Positions 45,314-53,369 of a stretch of DNA of 55,864 bases are shown here, one piece after another; the first letter of the stretch is position 1; every line of letters starts with the position of its first letter. The notes under the pieces are model-generated. The model did not search any database. It had not been told where the DNA came from and was given only the letters and a program-made list of their open reading frames with translations. The DNA is taken from positions 1 through 55,864 of the forward strand of contig CAJLBJ010000011.1 of the NCBI GenBank assembly GCA_905204935.1. The letters are read 5' to 3'. This DNA comes from an uncultured Lactobacillus sp. (GTDB lineage Bacteria > Bacillota > Bacilli > Lactobacillales > Lactobacillaceae). Position numbers and translations under genes: made by a program.

Positions 45314-46669
45314 TTACTTAGTAAATCCTTCCGCCTTGTTGCTGGAAGTAATATAGCTATTCATTGAATTTTGGGCTTCTTGAAGCGCTTTGTTAACATC
45401 TGTTCCATCATAAATTTGTTCCATTGCGGTTTGGCTCAAGAGGCGTTCTTGCACAACATTTTGCATGAAGATACCTGAATTAGCCGTATTAGCAATCGTT
45501 CTATTCAATTGATCACTTGCAACCTTAGCAGCTGGATTTTTCTTATACAAATCTACTAAAACTTTTTGTTCTTGTGACTTTTTATTTAAAGCTAAATAAC
45601 CTGTGGCTGCTTGCCATTGTGCTTGGGATTTAGCAGATAACAAGAATTTAATCAATTCCCATGCCCCACGTTGAACTTTGTTTGATTTGTCATTTGAAAT
45701 CCATAAAGATGCTCCACCAATTGAGACTCCATTAGCCTCTTGACCATCTGGATGTGGATAATAACACACGCCCACTTCGTCTTTAGTTCCGGTTGTTAAC
45801 TGTGTAATTGAACCAGAAGATTGTAGAAACATACCTAATTTTCGTGATAAGAACGCCGCTGTTTCGTTGGTTCCAGCATTTGAACCAGCACCATAATTCA
45901 TAAATGAACCGTTCTTTAAATTATCTTGAATCCATTTCATAGCATCCACCGTTGCTTGATTAGTGAAATTAACTGCCGTTGGAATTCCAGAACGTCCATT
46001 ATCGTTATTAGCCATACATACTTTAGAGTTGGCCATGAATTGTTCAAAAAACCAACCATAAATTTCAACACTCATACCTTTAATCTTATGATTTGATTTT
46101 TCATAAAGTTCGTTGGCAACTCGAGTAATATCACTATAAGATGGATCCTTAGGTGGTGGTGTAATACCATATTCCTTTAAGAGCGTTGCATTATAATATA
46201 GCACCGGTTGTGATGTGTTAAATGGCATCGAAAGTTGCTTGCCATCTTTAGAGTAAAAAGCTCGTGCTACATCTGAAATTTGGCTGACATCATAGTTATC
46301 TTCATCGATGAACTTTTGAACAGGTGTTGTATATCCACTATAATACATCTGTGCAGTCGAAACGTCCATCGATTGAAAAACAGCCGGCGAAGCATCCGTA
46401 CCATGTGTATTCAAGATTTTTTGAATCGCTTCGTTATAACTTCCCACAAATTCTGGAACAACGGTGTATTTATCTTGGGACTTGTTAAATTCATTAACTA
46501 ATTGTTCAAGCTTATCTTGTCCTTGGCCGGTCATTTCATGCCAAAAAACAATTTTAGTACGTGTATCTGCTTGGATTGCATCTTTTTTACTACAACCACT
46601 CAAACTAGCTCCTAATAAACAAGCCAAAGTCCCTGCACATACAAATTTAGCAAGTTTTGTCAGTTTCAT
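45314..46669 (-). CDS. ugpB: glycerol-3-phosphate / glycerophosphodiester-binding lipoprotein UgpB
   Basis: 451 residues. The lipobox LSGC places the lipid anchor on C26. Extracellular solute-binding protein family 1: VFWHEMTGQGQDKLEQLVNEFN at the mature N-terminus, as in UgpB. Its ATG overlaps the ugpE stop (TAATG), so they are coupled. It feeds UgpAE. Substrate is inferred from the operon partner ugpQ; a sugar-binding protein is the alternative. Confidence 0.86.
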   Translation of the reverse strand: MKLTKLAKFVCAGTLACLLGASLSGCSKKDAIQADTRTKIVFWHEMTGQGQDKLEQLVNEFNKSQDKYTVVPEFVGSYNEAIQKILNTHGTDASPAVFQSMDVSTAQMYYSGYTTPVQKFIDEDNYDVSQISDVARAFYSKDGKQLSMPFNTSQPVLYYNATLLKEYGITPPPKDPSYSDITRVANELYEKSNHKIKGMSVEIYGWFFEQFMANSKVCMANNDNGRSGIPTAVNFTNQATVDAMKWIQDNLKNGSFMNYGAGSNAGTNETAAFLSRKLGMFLQSSGSITQLTTGTKDEVGVCYYPHPDGQEANGVSIGGASLWISNDKSNKVQRGAWELIKFLLSAKSQAQWQAATGYLALNKKSQEQKVLVDLYKKNPAAKVASDQLNRTIANTANSGIFMQNVVQERLLSQTAMEQIYDGTDVNKALQEAQNSMNSYITSSNKAEGFTK

Positions 46670-47499
46670 TATTTCACCGCCCCATCATTAATACCACTCT
46701 TGAATGATTTTTGTCCGATAAATAAAACAATCAACGTTGGAATTACGACGATTGCTGCACTTGCTTGAATCATTCCCCAATCATTAAACGTTTCTTGTGA
46801 TTGCAATTGTTTCAAGCCATATTGCACTGGTCTAAACTGATCACTAAATGTCGTCAACATTGGCCACATATATTGGTTCCAACTAGCTAAAAAACTATAC
46901 GATGCAAGTGTCAACAAGCTAATCTTAGCGTAAGGTAAAGCACCTTTAAGGTAAAATTGCCAATGCGATAACCCTTCGATATCAGCAGCTTCCTTTAATT
47001 CGCCTGGAATTTGCATGAATGCTTGCCGTAACATGAATGTTCCAAAAGCAGATGTTAAAAATGGAACAATCATTACAGCATAGGTGTTTAACAAGTTTAA
47101 TTGACGCATCGTATTAAAGTTAGGAATCACTTGGGCTTCAAATGGTAGCATCATCGTAATCAAAAACACACCAAACAACAAGTTACGTCCCTTAAATTTC
47201 AAAAAGACAAATGCATAAGCGCTCATTGAACAAAACAGTAATTGGGCTAGCATCGTCACCAAAGAAATTACTAAGCTGTTTACCATATAGCGTAGTATTT
47301 CTGTATGATGAATTGCTGAAATATAGTTATTTAATGAGATATTTGTACTAAAAAACTTCCCTTGTGAAATTTCAGCAGTCGGTAACAGACTACTCCAAAA
47401 GCCCAAAATAAATGGCACTAAAACAAATAAGGCTAATAAACATAAAACAATATATTGTCCAAGCTTACTTTTTATAGAAGTATTTTGTGTCTCCATCAT
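46669..47499 (-). CDS. ugpE: ABC permease UgpE
   Basis: 276 residues with six membrane segments. The EAA loop is EAADIEGLSHWQFYLKGALP. MalG/UgpE type. AAAGGTGA precedes its start, and it ends by overlapping ugpB. It partners with UgpA. Confidence 0.9.
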   Translation of the reverse strand: MMETQNTSIKSKLGQYIVLCLLALFVLVPFILGFWSSLLPTAEISQGKFFSTNISLNNYISAIHHTEILRYMVNSLVISLVTMLAQLLFCSMSAYAFVFLKFKGRNLLFGVFLITMMLPFEAQVIPNFNTMRQLNLLNTYAVMIVPFLTSAFGTFMLRQAFMQIPGELKEAADIEGLSHWQFYLKGALPYAKISLLTLASYSFLASWNQYMWPMLTTFSDQFRPVQYGLKQLQSQETFNDWGMIQASAAIVVIPTLIVLFIGQKSFKSGINDGAVK

Positions 47500-48446
47500 T
47501 AATATGTCACCTTTTTTTCTAAGAATTTAAATTGAATCAAAGTAAAAATTGCAATGACGATTGCTAAAACAATTGATTCGGTACTAGCTAAAGCATAATT
47601 ACCGTTGATAAATGCATCTTGATAAACCCGATATACTAATAGGTTAGTTGCGTTATTTGGTCCACCCGCAGTCATCAAGTCGATTAAGCCAAAACTCTTA
47701 AATGCATCAATCAATGTAATAATGGACACAAAAAATAAGGTAGGTGAAATCATTGGAATTGTAATTCTAAAAAACTGATAACGCTTGGAAACCCCTGCGA
47801 TTTGAGCTGCTTCATAAAGTGTAGCGGGAACGGATTGTAATGCGCCAAAGAAAATCAAAAAAGTAAAACCTAAATTCATCCATACAGTTGAAACAATAAT
47901 CGCCAACATTGCCCATCCTGGTTCTGTTAACCAATTGATGGCAGGAATACCAAAAAGTTCCAAGATTTTATTTAATAAGCCTACCGAAGGATTGAAAATA
48001 AATAGCCAAAAAATAGCCGCTACCGAAACCGAAACACCCATAGTACCTGAAAAGACTGTTCTAAAAAAGCCGATTCCTTTAAGCTTGGCACTTGCCGTTT
48101 GTGCAAGCAATAAGCCAAATACTACGGTCAAAATGGACACACCCAAAACATAGATAAATGTCGCCTTTAAACTGTTGAGATATGCACTAGAAGTTAACAG
48201 ATCAATATAATTTTGCAAGCCTACAAATACCGTGGGTTTGCCTACGCTATTTGTTAAAAATAAACTCAAATAAAGTGTCTTTAACATTGGATAAAAGACA
48301 AATAAGCCTAAAACTACTAAAGATGGTCCTAAAAATGCTAATGCATAGAACTTATCTTTAGCGTTAACATTAAATCCCTTAGCTAAGACTTTCTTTTTAG
48401 CGGCCTGCGACGCCTTGTAATTCACGTTGGATGTTAGTTGTTCCAT
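47499..48446 (-). CDS. ugpA: ABC permease UgpA
   Basis: 315 residues from ATG 48446, chosen because GGGAGG lies 8 nt upstream; an ATG 21 nt earlier lacks a ribosome site. Six membrane segments after a charged N-terminus. The EAA loop is EAAQIAGVSKRYQFFRITIP. It overlaps the 3' end of ugpC by 50 nt, so expression is coupled. Confidence 0.9.
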   Translation of the reverse strand: MEQLTSNVNYKASQAAKKKVLAKGFNVNAKDKFYALAFLGPSLVVLGLFVFYPMLKTLYLSLFLTNSVGKPTVFVGLQNYIDLLTSSAYLNSLKATFIYVLGVSILTVVFGLLLAQTASAKLKGIGFFRTVFSGTMGVSVSVAAIFWLFIFNPSVGLLNKILELFGIPAINWLTEPGWAMLAIIVSTVWMNLGFTFLIFFGALQSVPATLYEAAQIAGVSKRYQFFRITIPMISPTLFFVSIITLIDAFKSFGLIDLMTAGGPNNATNLLVYRVYQDAFINGNYALASTESIVLAIVIAIFTLIQFKFLEKKVTY

Positions 48447-49536
48447 TTTGGCTTCCTCCCTTGCCATACATTAAAATTTCACCATCTGGGGCAAATACAT
48501 AATAATCACCATTTAAAGTTACTTTGACACGCTGATTGATACGATACAAGGTATCATCGCTTTCTGGTGTTGTCATACGTAATTGCTGACCGTCATCTAA
48601 TGTTACTTCGATGATCGATTGATTTCCTAAATATTCAATGTTATGAACATGTGCATTCGTAATATTTGCGGTCGCATCTAACAATAATGCACCCGGACGA
48701 ACTCCAATTCGATATTGCCCAGCAACTAATTTTTGCGTAACTGCAAATTCCATATCCGCATCAAGCGTTAACTTGTTTAACACTTCATCATAATCAGCTT
48801 GTAAAATGTTCATCCGTGGTGTTCCAAAAAATTCCCCGACAAAAGTATTAGCTGGTCTGGTATAAATTTCTAGCGGTGTTCCAATCTGTTGAATCTTATG
48901 ATCATGTAAAACCATAATACGATCAGCCATCGTCATTGCTTCGACTTGATCGTGTGTTACATAGATTAAGGTTAAACCTAGACGTTGTTGAATCTCACGA
49001 ATTTCAGAACGCATCTTGCCACGCAATTGAGCATCTAAATTAGATAAAGGTTCATCCATCAAGCAAATCTTTGCATCACTTGCGATTGCACGTGCTACTG
49101 CAACTCGTTGACGTTGACCACCAGAAAGTTCACGTGGCTTTCTTTGTGCATACTCTGTCAAATTAACTAATTCTAGCGCTTGGGCAACGCGCTCATTGAT
49201 TTGTTTTGGATCCATCTTGCGAGCCTTCAAGCCAAATGCAACATTATCTTTTACAGATAAAAATGGAAATAACGCATAATTTTGAAAAACCATCGTTAAA
49301 TTGCGATCTTGAGGTGCCAAGTTAGTAACATCTTTGTCATCGATTAATAATTGACCATCTGAAATTGAAATCAACCCGGCAATCATTCGTAACAAAGTAC
49401 TTTTTCCACATCCAGACGGGCCTACAATGGCGAAAAATTCCCCGGTTTCAATCTTGGTATTGATGTTTTGTAAGGTCCAATTTTTGCCGTCATAACTTTT
49501 AGCAATATTTTTTAATTCAATCGACATTTTTTCCAC
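48397..49536 (-). CDS. ugpC: ABC ATP-binding protein UgpC
   Basis: 379 residues. Walker A GPSGCGKST (38-46), Q-loop MVFQNYALFP, signature LSGGQRQRVAVARA, Walker B ICLMDEPLSNLDA, and a C-terminal OB-fold regulatory domain (about 240-379) as in MalK/UgpC. First gene of the operon, behind Pho-box-like repeats. Its family also serves sugar importers, so assignment rests on ugpQ in the operon. Confidence 0.9.
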   Translation of the reverse strand: MEKMSIELKNIAKSYDGKNWTLQNINTKIETGEFFAIVGPSGCGKSTLLRMIAGLISISDGQLLIDDKDVTNLAPQDRNLTMVFQNYALFPFLSVKDNVAFGLKARKMDPKQINERVAQALELVNLTEYAQRKPRELSGGQRQRVAVARAIASDAKICLMDEPLSNLDAQLRGKMRSEIREIQQRLGLTLIYVTHDQVEAMTMADRIMVLHDHKIQQIGTPLEIYTRPANTFVGEFFGTPRMNILQADYDEVLNKLTLDADMEFAVTQKLVAGQYRIGVRPGALLLDATANITNAHVHNIEYLGNQSIIEVTLDDGQQLRMTTPESDDTLYRINQRVKVTLNGDYYVFAPDGEILMYGKGGSQNGTTNIQRELQGVAGR

Positions 49537-49569
49537 CTCTAAATTACTTTTACTAACATTTCGCTTTTT

Positions 49570-49634
49570 AGTATATAAAACAAATGTAATGAATCAGTGG
49601 TAGCTTTGTAAGCATTATGTAATTATTTTGTAGT
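49570..49634 (-). promoter_or_regulatory. ugp promoter with five 11-bp Pho-box-like repeats
   Basis: On the minus strand five consecutive 11-bp units run from 49634 to 49580: ACTACAAAATA, ATTACATAATG, CTTACAAAGCT, ACCACTGATTC, ATTACATTTGT. Four carry YTACA at the same place. A TATACT-like -10 follows at 49575-49570. PhoP binds TTHACA-like repeats with an 11-bp period, so phosphate-starvation control is likely. Confidence 0.6.
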
Positions 49635-49659
49635 GTTTAGGTGAATTAGCAACTATCAA

Positions 49660-49696
49660 AAAAAGCGCAGAATCTAATAGAGATCCTACGCTTTTT
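49660..49696. terminator. terminator after the antiporter gene
   Basis: 16-bp arms 49660-49675 and 49681-49696 (AAAAAGCGCAGAATCT / AGATCCTACGCTTTTT) pair with two mismatches that are G-U on one strand. T runs both ways. Confidence 0.8.
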
Positions 49697-49698
49697 AA

Positions 49699-50871
49699 CT
49701 ATTTTGCTCTTTTTTCTTGGCGTTGTAAGGCATCTTTTAGCATAAATGGTGCTACTAAGGTAGTTAAAATAATCGTTACAATTACACCTGAGTAGTATTG
49801 CTCAGATAATAATTTAGCACTATAACCGATCTGTGCGATAATCAATGCCATTTCACCACGCGATACCATTCCGGCTCCAATGATATTAGCTGAATGCAAG
49901 TCCATACCTAACACTTTAGCACCAAAACCACATCCAATCCACTTAGTTAACAATGCTAAAATTGTTAGTGGAATAATGAAGATTAGATCATTTAAAAAGC
50001 CATCAAATGTCATATTTAAGCCGATACTTACAAAAAACATCGGAATAAAGACTGCATATCCAATCGGCTCAATATTGGAATCGACCTCTTTTTTGCACGG
50101 CGTTTGCGCAATTGCAACCCCTGCAAAAAATGAACCTACCACTCCGCTTAAACCAACTAAATCTGCTACATATGCCATGCCTAAGCACAAAACTAACGAA
50201 ACTAAGATAACAGAAACTGGAATCGTCAAATGTTGTGCAAATCGCATTAAAGGCGGTGCGATAAAACGAAAGACAAAAAAGACACCTACAAAATACAAGG
50301 CTTGTAGCCCAAAACTCAATAGCAACGATGATGGTTCATGACTACTAGTGCTAGCTGAAATGTCGCTAAAGATACTAACCAAGGCACTTAAAATCAAGAC
50401 TGCCATAATATCATCGATCACAGCTGCACCAAGAATCGTTGTTCCTTCCTTAGTATCGATCTTTTTAAGCTCTTTTAAAACTTCAACCGAAATGCTTACA
50501 GAAGTTGCTGCAAAGATTACCCCTAAAAATAAGGCTTGTTCGAAATTAAAATTAAACAGCTTTCCAAAAAAGTAAACAACAACAATTGGAACGCCTACTC
50601 CAAATAAAGCCACTGAAACGGCTGGCTTCAAATATTTTTTCAATAATTCAAGATCACTTTCTAATCCGGCGATAAACATCAAGATGATAACACCAATTTC
50701 TGCAAAATAATGCATGAAATGATCACTTGTCACCCATCCTAACACTGCCGGGCCTAAAACGATGCCCACCAATAATTGACCAATTACAGCAGGAATGCCT
50801 ATTCTTCGACTAAAATGACCTGCCAAAGCCGTGGTGATCAACACCAAACATAATGTTCCTAAAAACTCCAT
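49699..50871 (-). CDS. CPA2-type cation:proton antiporter (KefB/NapA-like)
   Basis: 390 residues, about 11-12 membrane segments. RRIGIPAVIGQLLVGIVLGPAVLG is the conserved start, AAVIDDIMAVLIL carries the paired Asp of the ion site, and the FVSIGLNMTF and MVSRGEMALIIAQ motifs follow. It exchanges Na+ or K+ for protons. No RCK/TrkA domain follows, so it is not full-length KefB. Single gene. Confidence 0.88.
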   Translation of the reverse strand: MEFLGTLCLVLITTALAGHFSRRIGIPAVIGQLLVGIVLGPAVLGWVTSDHFMHYFAEIGVIILMFIAGLESDLELLKKYLKPAVSVALFGVGVPIVVVYFFGKLFNFNFEQALFLGVIFAATSVSISVEVLKELKKIDTKEGTTILGAAVIDDIMAVLILSALVSIFSDISASTSSHEPSSLLLSFGLQALYFVGVFFVFRFIAPPLMRFAQHLTIPVSVILVSLVLCLGMAYVADLVGLSGVVGSFFAGVAIAQTPCKKEVDSNIEPIGYAVFIPMFFVSIGLNMTFDGFLNDLIFIIPLTILALLTKWIGCGFGAKVLGMDLHSANIIGAGMVSRGEMALIIAQIGYSAKLLSEQYYSGVIVTIILTTLVAPFMLKDALQRQEKRAK

Positions 50872-50948
50872 ATCGCTCTCCTCACTTAAAAATATTTTTC
50901 AAAAAATATTGTACTATTTTTTGACTTGTTGCGCCACTCAAACTCACG

Positions 50949-50983
50949 AAAAAAGGCGAAAAGTCAAGCTTTCCACCTTTTTT
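50949..50983. terminator. terminator after the second oppA
   Basis: 15-bp arms AAAAAAGGCGAAAAG (50949-50963) and CTTTCCACCTTTTTT (50969-50983) with two non-canonical pairs. T runs both ways. Confidence 0.8.
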
Positions 50984-50989
50984 ATGATA

Positions 50990-52609
50990 TTAATTTTTCT
51001 TTTCTACATATTTATAGTCAAAGTGTGAACCAGTTGGGTAATAAATAATTCCTTTAATTTTTTTGTTATTTAGATGCATCACTGCACGTTGATATAAAGG
51101 AATTACACCTTGTTGTTTCATCAACAGTTTTTCAGCTTCAAGCAAATCTTGATAACGCAACTGTGTATCAGCTGCATCTGTAATTTTAGCTTTCTTAATC
51201 AAGTCTGTATAAGTTGCATCGTTATATTGACCGTAATTAAAGCTTGAACCTGGGATAAACATATCTAAAAAGCTAATTGCATCTGGATAATCAGCACCCC
51301 AGTTAGCTAAATACAAGTCAAATTCTCCATTTTTAGCTCTTTGTTGGACAACCTTGTCTGGCACAGCTTGAACATCGACTTTGATACCCTTGAGTTTACT
51401 TTCAATAGCACTTTGAATGTATTCAGCCGTTGCTTTATCCGTATCTTCATCGCTTGTCAATAGCGTCAAAGTTACAGGTTGCTTGTTTGTTGCACGATAT
51501 TCTTTCCACAACTTCTTAGCATTTTTCACATCGGTATATACACCCTTACCGGCTTGTTTAGCGAAGTCTTGACCGGTTTTAGGATTACTCATCAACCCTT
51601 GAGGAATCAAGCCGATCGAGGCAATTGAGCCATCGCCTAAAACATTTTTAGCCAAGCTCTTGCGATCAATGACTTGCGAAATAGCCAGTCTAAGTTTTTC
51701 ATCTTTTAATGTTTGATTGAAGTTTGGTACTAAATATTTTGTTGAAGAACCCTTACGCATCACAACGTCTTTGTTATTTTTATTACTACGTGCAATTGCT
51801 CCAGTCAAAACAATATCATCTAATTTACCTGTTTGGAACAAGTTTAAAGCAGTTGAAACTTGCTTGACTACCCGAACGTTGATTGTTTGCATCTTTACAT
51901 TCTTTTTATCCCAATATTTTTTATTTTTAACCATCTGCCATTTTTGTTGGGTACCACTCCAACCTTTCAAAACATAAGGTCCACTTGCTAATACATTGTT
52001 AGCACTTGTCCCAAACTTCTTGCCTTGTTCTTTAACGTAGGCTTCATTTTGAGGAAAGAAAGTTGGAAAAGCCAACAAAACATCAAGATATGGAATTGGA
52101 CGTTCCAAATCAATTTGCAAAGTGTAGTCATCTGGTGCACTAACGCCTAAGGTTTCAGGATCTGCTTTGCCTTCTTGAATTGCCGTAGCATTCTTGATAC
52201 CGTCAAACAAGTAAGCATATGGTGCAGCAGTCTTAGGATCAACCACTCTACGCCAGCCATAAACGACATCTTTAGCCGTTACTGGTGTATTATTGGACCA
52301 TTTAACATTTTTACGTAACTTAATCGTGTAATGTAAGCCGTCTACACTAGGCTTAGCCACACTTTTAGCTAAAGCTGGTTGCGGTTGACTCTTAGAATTT
52401 AAACGATAAATACCTTCAACTGTATTAGTAATTGCCACTAAACTAACCCCTTCAGTTGCTTGAGCAGGATCAAGTGTCAATAATTCCCCTTGCGATTGTA
52501 GGTTAAAAACTTGTTTGGATGCCGTTTTTGCAGCGACACTCGTCATATTACCTAAAGTTGTGGCAATTACCATTAAAACAGCAACCAATAACAACCCTAA
52601 TTTTTTCAT
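50990..52609 (-). CDS. orphan OppA-like peptide-binding protein without lipobox
   Basis: 539 residues, clearly a paralogue of the OppA at 29301 (KWSNNTPVTAKDVVYGWRRVVDPKTAAPYAYLFDGI). The N-terminal signal (LGLLLVAVLMVIATTLGNMTSVAA) has no Cys. It looks like a signal peptidase I site (VAA-KT), so the mature protein would be released or held by other means. No permease or ATPase gene is adjacent. GGAGGAAAG precedes the ATG. It may share the OppBCDF channel, bind a signal peptide, or act outside uptake. Confidence 0.85.
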   Translation of the reverse strand: MKKLGLLLVAVLMVIATTLGNMTSVAAKTASKQVFNLQSQGELLTLDPAQATEGVSLVAITNTVEGIYRLNSKSQPQPALAKSVAKPSVDGLHYTIKLRKNVKWSNNTPVTAKDVVYGWRRVVDPKTAAPYAYLFDGIKNATAIQEGKADPETLGVSAPDDYTLQIDLERPIPYLDVLLAFPTFFPQNEAYVKEQGKKFGTSANNVLASGPYVLKGWSGTQQKWQMVKNKKYWDKKNVKMQTINVRVVKQVSTALNLFQTGKLDDIVLTGAIARSNKNNKDVVMRKGSSTKYLVPNFNQTLKDEKLRLAISQVIDRKSLAKNVLGDGSIASIGLIPQGLMSNPKTGQDFAKQAGKGVYTDVKNAKKLWKEYRATNKQPVTLTLLTSDEDTDKATAEYIQSAIESKLKGIKVDVQAVPDKVVQQRAKNGEFDLYLANWGADYPDAISFLDMFIPGSSFNYGQYNDATYTDLIKKAKITDAADTQLRYQDLLEAEKLLMKQQGVIPLYQRAVMHLNNKKIKGIIYYPTGSHFDYKYVEKKN

Positions 52610-52706
52610 ACTTCTTTCCTCCTATGCTAACTCAAGTAAAAAATACATGCAATCCTATTCACTTACTTTTAGTTACTGATTGTCCGTTAAGCATACTATG
52701 AACAGC

Positions 52707-52762
52707 AACGGACTGTCAATAAAGATGCTTACTTTTTATAAGGATCTTTATCACAGTCCGTT
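52707..52762 (-). terminator. large hairpin after dps
   Basis: Arms AACGGACTGT (52707-52716) / ACAGTCCGTT (52753-52762) and inner ATAAAGAT (52719-52726) / ATCTTTAT (52744-52751) form an 18-bp stem, seven bases past the dps stop. There is no T run, so it may protect mRNA or act as a weak terminator. Confidence 0.5.
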
Positions 52763-52768
52763 CATGCA

Positions 52769-53236
52769 TTATTTATCTAAATTGGGAGCTTGACCTAATT
52801 CTGATTGTAACAACCAGATTTTCTTTTCGATGTCTGTCTTAAAACCAATAAAAATATCTTGCGTACTGTAGTCATCTTCTTTACCTGCAATTTCAATTCC
52901 CTTTTGGTATAAGTCTGCTAAATACCGGTAGCCAACCACTAATATTTCTAATCTTTCTTGCATTGTCTTGGAATATGTTCCAGGTTCATCTTTGATTGCA
53001 GTATGTTCAATCATTTCTTTTAACGTTGAATAAGGTGCGCCATCTAAAGTAATTAGTCGTTCTGAAATAACATCTAATTGTGCATTAATATCATCCATAT
53101 ATTCATCCATTAATGGGTGAAGTTTTAAAAAGTTTGTTCCTCGCATATACCAATGAGCTTGATGAATAACCATCGCCATTTGACTCAAATCTGCCACCAA
53201 TTGATTCAAAACTTCTTTTGTCTGTGCATACTTCAT
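52769..53236 (-). CDS. dps: Dps-family ferritin-like protein
   Basis: 155 residues. The Dps ferroxidase set is in place: H28 (HQAHWY), H40 (LKLHPLMDEY) with D44, and D55/E59 (DVISERL). GGAGGTAGC precedes the ATG. It stores iron and protects DNA from peroxide. The N-terminus is short and not very basic, so strong DNA binding is doubtful. Single gene, upstream of the orphan oppA in the same direction. Confidence 0.92.
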   Translation of the reverse strand: MKYAQTKEVLNQLVADLSQMAMVIHQAHWYMRGTNFLKLHPLMDEYMDDINAQLDVISERLITLDGAPYSTLKEMIEHTAIKDEPGTYSKTMQERLEILVVGYRYLADLYQKGIEIAGKEDDYSTQDIFIGFKTDIEKKIWLLQSELGQAPNLDK

Positions 53237-53369
53237 AAAAGCTACCTCCTATATTTTTAATTCCACTTCTATCTTACATCATTTTAGAGTTAATCTCACG
53301 TAAAACGACTCAGCATAGATTTAAAAACTGAGGTATAATTAACATAATATTTTTATAAGGAGGATTACC

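Noticed and set aside
49880..50341. A 153-codon ORF opposite the antiporter gene
   Set aside because: It lies wholly antisense to a well-supported membrane protein gene and has no ribosome site.
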